From Acidimicrobiaceae bacterium (GTDB lineage: Bacteria; Actinomycetota; Acidimicrobiia; Acidimicrobiales; RAAP-2): DNA of 10,100 nt. Location: positions 1 through 10,100 of the forward strand of contig PKZN01000089.1 in assembly GCA_003133075.1 (NCBI GenBank). The letters are read 5' to 3'. Each line of letters begins with the position of its first letter. Within the stretch, counting starts at the first letter, position 1. The notes under the pieces are model-generated. The model saw nothing but the letters and a program-made list of their open reading frames with translations, had not been told where the DNA came from and did not search any database. The translations under genes and the position numbers were made by a program. This document shows, piece by piece, positions 6,737 to 10,100 of this stretch.

Positions 6737-7326
6737 TTCTTTCGCGTCATCCGGTCGACGAGTCGCCACGACGACGGCAGGGCGACGCCGGCGAGCCCGG
6801 CCTTGATGAGCTCACCCCACAGGAACGGCGTGAAGCCGTCCTTGATCGCGGCGAGTGGGGTCACGTGAATCGCGAACTTGAGCCACGTCACACCGAAGAG
6901 GAAGATGATCGCGTCACCGACGGCCATCGCGACGACGGCTTTGGTGACGGTGCGGTCGCCGCCGAGCGAGGCCACCCATCCCAACGCGGCACCCGCCACG
7001 ACGAAACCGATCAGGTAGCCGAAGGTCGCGACGGCGTAGCCACTGGCGTGGGTGGCGAACCACGGTACGCCCGCGACGCCCGCCGCTAAATAGAGCAGCA
7101 TCGCCAGTCCCGCGCGACGCCAGCCGAGGGCCGATCCAGCGAGCATGACCCCGAGGGTCTGGCCGGTTATTGGCACCGGGGTGAAGCTCAGGTGGATGCT
7201 GATCTGGGCGAGCGCGCCAACGAGCGCGGCGGCTCCGACGACGAGGGCAACCTCGGCGAGCAACGAGCGCGGGACGACGTCGGCGAGGACGCGGCGCTGC
7301 TGGGTGGGCATGGCGACAGTTGACAT
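6733..7326 (-). CDS. bioY: Biotin transporter BioY (ECF S component)
   Basis: Membrane substrate-binding protein for biotin uptake, 197 aa, typical length. It is strongly hydrophobic with about six predicted membrane segments (roughly 22-42, 55-70, 73-90, 98-120, 128-150 and 165-182). Family signatures are FTPVPITGQTLG (48-59), the LYLAAGVAGVPWF segment (78-90), GYLIGF (103-108) and FLWGELIKAGLAG (168-180). The basic cytosolic tail DRMTRKN ends the protein. Start ATG 7326 follows a strong GAGGAG site with ideal 6-nt spacing. No ECF ATPase or transmembrane (EcfA/EcfT) gene adjoins it, so it either works alone or borrows a shared energising module encoded elsewhere. Its stop codon interlocks with the convergent hydrolase stop in a CTAG. 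No biotin-repressor palindrome is recognisable upstream. Confidence 0.95.
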   Translation of the reverse strand: MSTVAMPTQQRRVLADVVPRSLLAEVALVVGAAALVGALAQISIHLSFTPVPITGQTLGVMLAGSALGWRRAGLAMLLYLAAGVAGVPWFATHASGYAVATFGYLIGFVVAGAALGWVASLGGDRTVTKAVVAMAVGDAIIFLFGVTWLKFAIHVTPLAAIKDGFTPFLWGELIKAGLAGVALPSSWRLVDRMTRKN

Positions 7327-7332
7327 TACGGA

Positions 7333-7338
7333 CTCCTC
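7333..7338 (-). promoter_or_regulatory. Ribosome-binding site of bioY
   Basis: GAGGAG on the minus strand lies 6 nt before the bioY ATG. It is the strongest Shine-Dalgarno match in the window and fixes the bioY start. Most other genes here lack one. Confidence 0.8.
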
Positions 7339-7443
7339 GTCATTTGGCTACGGTCACTCTACGCGAGTGCGCGGGGGTGACTTTGGCGAAGCCGCTACTT
7401 CCCGGTAAGGCATCGTCCTCGAACACGACGCATCGCGGCCGCC

Positions 7444-8742
7444 CTAACGAGGACGGCACTCGAGCAGGTCATTCGCCACCCGAAAGGTCGTCGGCTCATC
7501 CACCTGCGCGAGCTCTGCGAACTCGGGCCAGCGCGCCATCGCGTCTGCGACGTCAACGAAGACGCCCTCGACGTTGGCCACGTCGTGCTGGAGGGCCAGC
7601 GCGCGAAGGTCGTCGAGCGTGATGTCGGCGAAGTGGCCGTTCACGCCCATCTGGTGGGCTGAGGTCCATGCGTCACCCCAGTTGGAGTGCGTCACGTCGT
7701 AGGCCGGTGCGAGCTCCCACGAGCCGCGCTCGCGCAAAAGGAAGGATACGTTTTTCGCGTGGTCGTCGCGGTTTGCGCCCATGACGTTAAAGACGACCCG
7801 TCGGAACATCTGCTCTCTCGCCACCGAGCCGAGTCCGAGGGACGCGGCGGTGAGGAAGTAGCTCGAGTAGGAGTGCGCGTGGGATGCGTTGTAGTCGAGA
7901 TGCGCCAGACCGCAGAGGGTCTGGACGTGGTGTCGCTGCGCCTCGGGCCCTCGGTCGAAGCGCCTCGTCATGAAGTGCATCCGAGGACCTTCGGGCAACA
8001 GCAACGACTCGCTCATCGTGACGCCCGCGCTTCGAGCCATGAGGTAGTACGCGAACTCGACTCGACAGTACTGCTGGGTCGTGACGAGGGGATCGGCTTG
8101 TCCCGCGGGGTCGCCGACACCGTCGAGCTTGACGAGCCACTGCTCGTATCCGTCGGGCGCGTTGAGTTGCCCCGAGAGGATCTGTCCCGTAGCGGGGTTA
8201 TACGCAATGACCGCTTTCGCGCGAGCTCCCCCCGCTGTTGAGCCCACGGTGATGAGTGACGCTAAGGAGCGGTGGATGTCCTCTCCGACGAGCGTGCCCG
8301 CGAGTTGCGCTCGCGCGGCGGTGACCAGATCAGCCAGTTGGACCATGCTCACCTTCGAGGTCGAGGGGCCAGAGGGTGGACGAAACGTGAGTGCCCCCAT
8401 CGCCCGATTGCTGGCGTAGGCCAGGCGGTCGAGGGCGGTGACCTGGCGAGCGTCAATCCCCTGTTCGGCCATCCACGCGTCGACTAACGCGTTGCCGAAA
8501 CGGTCGGGTAACGCGTCGGCCAAAAGTCCCGGGAGCCCGTAGAAGGTGCGTCGATTGAGCTCGGGGAAGACGAACGCTCCACGGCGTCGAGGTAGGTAGA
8601 GCGGTGCGAGGTCGGCGCCAGTATCGATCCACGCGTCGTCGTATTCAAACGCGTAGACGCCGGTCGCGGGATCGAGCGCGACGGCCCCCACCAGGCGGTC
8701 CCACGCGGAGACCTCGATGACGTCAGTCGGTGTGTAGGTCAC
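7444..8742 (-). CDS. hipA: HipA-type serine/threonine kinase toxin
   Basis: Toxin kinase of a type II HipBA toxin-antitoxin module. E. coli HipA phosphorylates glutamyl-tRNA synthetase and halts growth; the target here is unknown. With the start proposed here it is 432 aa, close to the E. coli length of 440. The N-terminal subdomain (about 8-120) has the VGAVAL and LPGLLADALPDRFG signatures. The kinase core shows the Gly/Ser loop GSTAGGARAKA (167-177), the ATP-binding lysine in WLVKLDG (K205), the catalytic loop NRDDHAKN (324-331, with D326) and the metal-binding YDVT (348-351, with D349). All key residues are intact, so the toxin should be active. The frame stays open to GTG 8868, but family length and N-terminus favour GTG 8742, whose bases overlap the hipB TGA as GTGA. 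No obvious terminator follows; 117 bp separate it from bioY. Confidence 0.93.
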   Translation of the reverse strand: MTYTPTDVIEVSAWDRLVGAVALDPATGVYAFEYDDAWIDTGADLAPLYLPRRRGAFVFPELNRRTFYGLPGLLADALPDRFGNALVDAWMAEQGIDARQVTALDRLAYASNRAMGALTFRPPSGPSTSKVSMVQLADLVTAARAQLAGTLVGEDIHRSLASLITVGSTAGGARAKAVIAYNPATGQILSGQLNAPDGYEQWLVKLDGVGDPAGQADPLVTTQQYCRVEFAYYLMARSAGVTMSESLLLPEGPRMHFMTRRFDRGPEAQRHHVQTLCGLAHLDYNASHAHSYSSYFLTAASLGLGSVAREQMFRRVVFNVMGANRDDHAKNVSFLLRERGSWELAPAYDVTHSNWGDAWTSAHQMGVNGHFADITLDDLRALALQHDVANVEGVFVDVADAMARWPEFAELAQVDEPTTFRVANDLLECRPR

Positions 8743-9077
8743 ACTGCGTCCGTGGTAGAAGACCGATGACGAACTCGTCGGGGCTCGCGAACGGCGTCGA
8801 GTTGACTGGCCCGTAGTAGAGCCATCGGACTGATCGTCGGGGCCGGTGGGGGAAAGGAAGCGAGCCACTCTTCTCGACCGAGGGCGACCGCCACGCGCGT
8901 GAACGTGGCGAGCGAAGATCCTTTGCCGGACTCGAGATACTTCAATGCCGAGGTTGACACGGCGGCTCGTTGCGCGAGCTCGAGTTGGGTCAACTGACGA
9001 CCGTGCCGGAGTCGTCGGACCTCCTCCCCAAGCCGTTGTTCCCAGGGGTCTGCCATCGCCGATGGTTCATTTTTCAT
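8739..9077 (-). CDS. hipB: HipB-type antitoxin, XRE-family DNA-binding protein
   Basis: Antitoxin and autorepressor expected to bind HipA and the operon's operator. The 112-aa product carries an XRE helix-turn-helix over about residues 14-72, with helix 2 around LTQLELAQRAAV (29-40) and the recognition helix around STSALKYLESG (41-51). After residue 75 comes a Pro-rich, then Arg-rich tail of about 35 residues that E. coli HipB (88 aa) does not have in this form. It may be disordered, and its role is unknown. Start ATG 9077 is supported by GAGG (9086-9089, minus strand) 8 nt upstream; an alternative ATG at 9056 has no such site. The gene precedes hipA and overlaps it by 4 nt, the standard antitoxin-first order. 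Confidence 0.92.
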   Translation of the reverse strand: MKNEPSAMADPWEQRLGEEVRRLRHGRQLTQLELAQRAAVSTSALKYLESGKGSSLATFTRVAVALGREEWLASFPPPAPTISPMALLRASQLDAVREPRRVRHRSSTTDAV

Positions 9078-9085
9078 CTCTTAAA

Positions 9086-9089
9086 CCTC
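9086..9089 (-). promoter_or_regulatory. Ribosome-binding site of hipB
   Basis: GAGG on the minus strand, 8 nt from the hipB ATG. It decides the start at 9077 over the internal ATG at 9056. Confidence 0.65.
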
Positions 9090-9096
9090 AAATCAC

Positions 9097-9125
9097 AGTG
9101 TAATAGACTAAATTACATCCTACAA
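9097..9125 (-). promoter_or_regulatory. Candidate hipBA promoter
   Basis: On the minus strand, TTGTAG (9125-9120; 3 of 6 to the -35 consensus) is separated by 17 bp from TACACT (9102-9097; fits the TAnnnT -10 pattern). The predicted transcript would start around 9090, close to the Shine-Dalgarno, giving a very short leader. The stretch is AT-rich compared with the flanking DNA. The weak -35 is what one expects of a repressor-controlled promoter, but the call is by eye. Confidence 0.4.
9099..9117. promoter_or_regulatory. Candidate HipB operator palindrome
   Basis: TGTAAT (9099-9104) and ATTACA (9112-9117) form a perfect 6-bp inverted repeat with a 7-bp spacer. It overlaps the proposed hipBA -10 box. 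A second small palindrome, TACA-ac-TGTA (9121-9130), lies next to it over the -35 region. HipB-family dimers bind such inverted repeats to repress their own operon. The position and symmetry fit, but binding here is inferred. Confidence 0.5.
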
Positions 9126-9177
9126 CTGTATTTGTTTTCTCACTTGAGACGAGATAGTCGTAATTCCATCTCTTGGG

Positions 9178-9207
9178 CACCTTCGGGGCCGCACGGACCA
9201 GAAGGTG
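9178..9207 (-). terminator. Hairpin downstream of rmlA
   Basis: CACCTTC (9178-9184) and GAAGGTG (9201-9207) form a perfect 7-bp stem around a 16-nt loop, beginning 5 nt after the rmlA stop on the minus strand. No T-tract follows. It may end rmlA transcription before the separate hipBA promoter. Otherwise this 135-bp gap (9078-9212) holds only the hipBA control region. Confidence 0.35.
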
Positions 9208-9212
9208 GGGGA

Positions 9213-9995
9213 CTAAATCCACCCCTGGTCGCGAGCGATCTGCTCGACGTCGCCGATGCGCATACCGGTGCGGTGCTGCAAGGTGCGGATAAGGCCCCCG
9301 GCCTCATAGAGCGACTCGTGCGTGCCGGTGTCGAGCCACGTCGTCGCTCGCGACAGCACCTCCACGCGAAGTTCATTGCGCTCGAGGTAGGCATTGTTGA
9401 GTGCCGTGATCTCGAGCTCGCCCCTCGCGCTCGGGACGAGATGACGCGCGAAGTCCGACGCTCGCTCGTCGTAGAAGTAGATGCCCGGTACGGCGTAGTT
9501 ACTCTTGGGCTCTTTGGGCTTCTCCTCGATGGAGAGCACGTTGCCCTGCTCGTCGAAGTCCACGACCCCGTAGGCGGAGGGGTCGGAGACCTGGTACGCG
9601 AAGATCAGTGCACCCTCGACGCCAGTGTTCTCCTGGAGATGTGTGCCCAGCCCCGGCCCGTAGAAGAGATTGTCGCCGAGAATCAGTGCGCACTTCTCAC
9701 CGTCGAGGAACTTCTCGCCCAGGATCAACGCTTCGGCGAGTCCGTTGGGCTGGTCTTGTACGACGTAGGAGATCTTCACGCCCAGTTGCGACCCGTCGCC
9801 GAGCAGGCGGAAGAACGCGTCTTGATCGTGGGGGGTCGTGATGAGAAGAATTTCACGAAGCCCACTGAGCATCAACGTGCTAAGTGGATAAAAAATCATG
9901 GGTTTGTCGTATATGGGCAGCAGTTGCTTGGAGACTGCTCGAGTGATGGGATGCAGGCGCGTACCGGTGCCGCCAGCCAAAATGATTCCCTTCAC
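9213..9995 (-). CDS. rmlA: Glucose-1-phosphate thymidylyltransferase, C-terminally short
   Basis: Makes dTDP-glucose from glucose-1-phosphate and dTTP, the first step of dTDP-L-rhamnose and other dTDP-sugar pathways, in the cytosol. Signatures of the RmlA short-form family are present: nucleotide loop GGTGTRLHPIT (8-18), SKQLLPIYDKPMI (22-34), GDNLFYGPGL (107-116, with metal-binding D108), EEKPKEPKSNYAVPG (157-171) and WLDTGTH (220-226, with D222). The protein stops after DQGWI at residue 260, where known short-form enzymes of about 290 aa continue with some 30 residues ending in an SGYG-type segment. No other frame downstream encodes that tail. The start is GTG 9995; no Shine-Dalgarno is near it, and a -10 box lies just upstream, suggesting a leaderless mRNA. 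It is divergent from a sugar-nucleotide epimerase/dehydratase gene. Confidence 0.94.
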   Translation of the reverse strand: MKGIILAGGTGTRLHPITRAVSKQLLPIYDKPMIFYPLSTLMLSGLREILLITTPHDQDAFFRLLGDGSQLGVKISYVVQDQPNGLAEALILGEKFLDGEKCALILGDNLFYGPGLGTHLQENTGVEGALIFAYQVSDPSAYGVVDFDEQGNVLSIEEKPKEPKSNYAVPGIYFYDERASDFARHLVPSARGELEITALNNAYLERNELRVEVLSRATTWLDTGTHESLYEAGGLIRTLQHRTGMRIGDVEQIARDQGWI

Positions 9996-10001
9996 CCCAT
10001 T

Positions 10002-10031
10002 AGTATAGAAGTCTCCTATCCCCTTTCTTAA
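10002..10031 (-). promoter_or_regulatory. Candidate rmlA promoter, leaderless
   Basis: On the minus strand, TTAAGA (10031-10026; 4 of 6 to consensus) and TATACT (10007-10002; 5 of 6) are separated by 18 bp. The rmlA GTG begins 7 nt after the -10 box, where transcription should start, so the mRNA would carry little or no leader. Leaderless mRNAs are common in actinobacteria. The start site itself is inferred. Confidence 0.5.
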
Positions 10032-10046
10032 GGCCGAGGTGTTGCT

Positions 10047-10100
10047 ATGCGCGTTGTGATTACGGGGGCTGCGGGGTTCATTGGATCTCGACTCACCGAG
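10047..10100 (+). CDS. NAD-dependent epimerase/dehydratase, N-terminal 18 codons only
   Basis: The first 18 residues open an extended short-chain dehydrogenase Rossmann fold: a beta strand VVITG followed by the dinucleotide loop GAAGFIGS (GxxGxxG). ATG 10047 has GAGG (10036-10039) 7 nt upstream. Divergence from rmlA makes dTDP-glucose 4,6-dehydratase (RmlB) the leading guess, but the same N-terminus occurs in UDP-glucose epimerases and other sugar-nucleotide enzymes. Too little is present to give a symbol. The rest lies beyond the window. Confidence 0.8.
   Translation, partial: MRVVITGAAGFIGSRLTE

Noticed and set aside
7327..7443. Biotin repressor (BirA or BioR type) operator upstream of bioY
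   Set aside because: I searched by eye for the TTATnnATAA-type and GTTAAC-type palindromes and found neither.
8743..8868. N-terminal extension of hipA to GTG 8868
   Set aside because: It is the out-of-frame reading of the hipB 3' end, has low-complexity content, and the GTGA overlap at 8739-8742 gives a better start.
9075..9174. 8-bp direct repeat CATCTCTT (9075-9082 and 9167-9174) as target-site duplication of an insertion
   Set aside because: Too short and not flanking any element; it encloses only the hipBA leader.
8970..10031. 353-residue plus-strand open frame opposite rmlA and the hipBA leader
   Set aside because: It is the antisense shadow of rmlA, with no domain of its own; the rmlA motifs on the other strand are unambiguous.

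Overview
The window looks like chromosomal DNA from a high-GC actinobacterium. The third codon position is rich in G+C, GTG starts occur at the second P450, pepP, hipA and rmlA, several genes lack a Shine-Dalgarno site, and genes are packed tightly in changing orientations. An acidimicrobial lineage would fit the mix of tandem P450s, crotonase, M24 peptidase and dTDP-sugar genes, but that placement is an inference. I see no rRNA, tRNA, CRISPR array, transposase or phage gene.

Layout, left to right. Positions 1-1893 (+) hold two tandem paralogous cytochrome P450 genes, the first cut by the window edge. They converge on a minus-strand M24 Xaa-Pro aminopeptidase (1896-3392). Divergent from it is a signal-peptide-bearing cyclophilin-type peptidyl-prolyl isomerase (3459-4136). 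Next comes a 355-bp gap with several inverted repeats, then a crotonase-fold protein (4492-5154, +) with the active-site pattern of an enoyl-CoA isomerase. A GNAT acetyltransferase (5191-5844, -) is divergent from a dienelactone-hydrolase-family protein (5921-6736, +), whose stop codon overlaps the stop of a biotin transporter BioY (6733-7326, -).

The right third holds a HipB/HipA-type toxin-antitoxin module on the minus strand (hipB 8739-9077, hipA 7444-8742). The two genes are joined by a GTGA stop/start overlap. An AT-rich leader upstream carries a palindromic operator candidate over a promoter-like sequence. Upstream again is rmlA (9213-9995, -), glucose-1-phosphate thymidylyltransferase, which lacks the usual C-terminal ~30 residues. 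Divergent from rmlA, the first 18 codons of a Rossmann-fold sugar-nucleotide epimerase/dehydratase (10047 on, +) run off the window, so a dTDP-sugar (rhamnose-type) cluster probably continues to the right.

How they work together: most genes are independent housekeeping or accessory functions. The clear functional units are the P450 pair, the hipBA module and the rmlA/epimerase divergon. I found no convincing previously undescribed system. The points most worth a second look are the hipBA control region, the truncated RmlA next to it, and the structured non-coding gap at 4137-4491.
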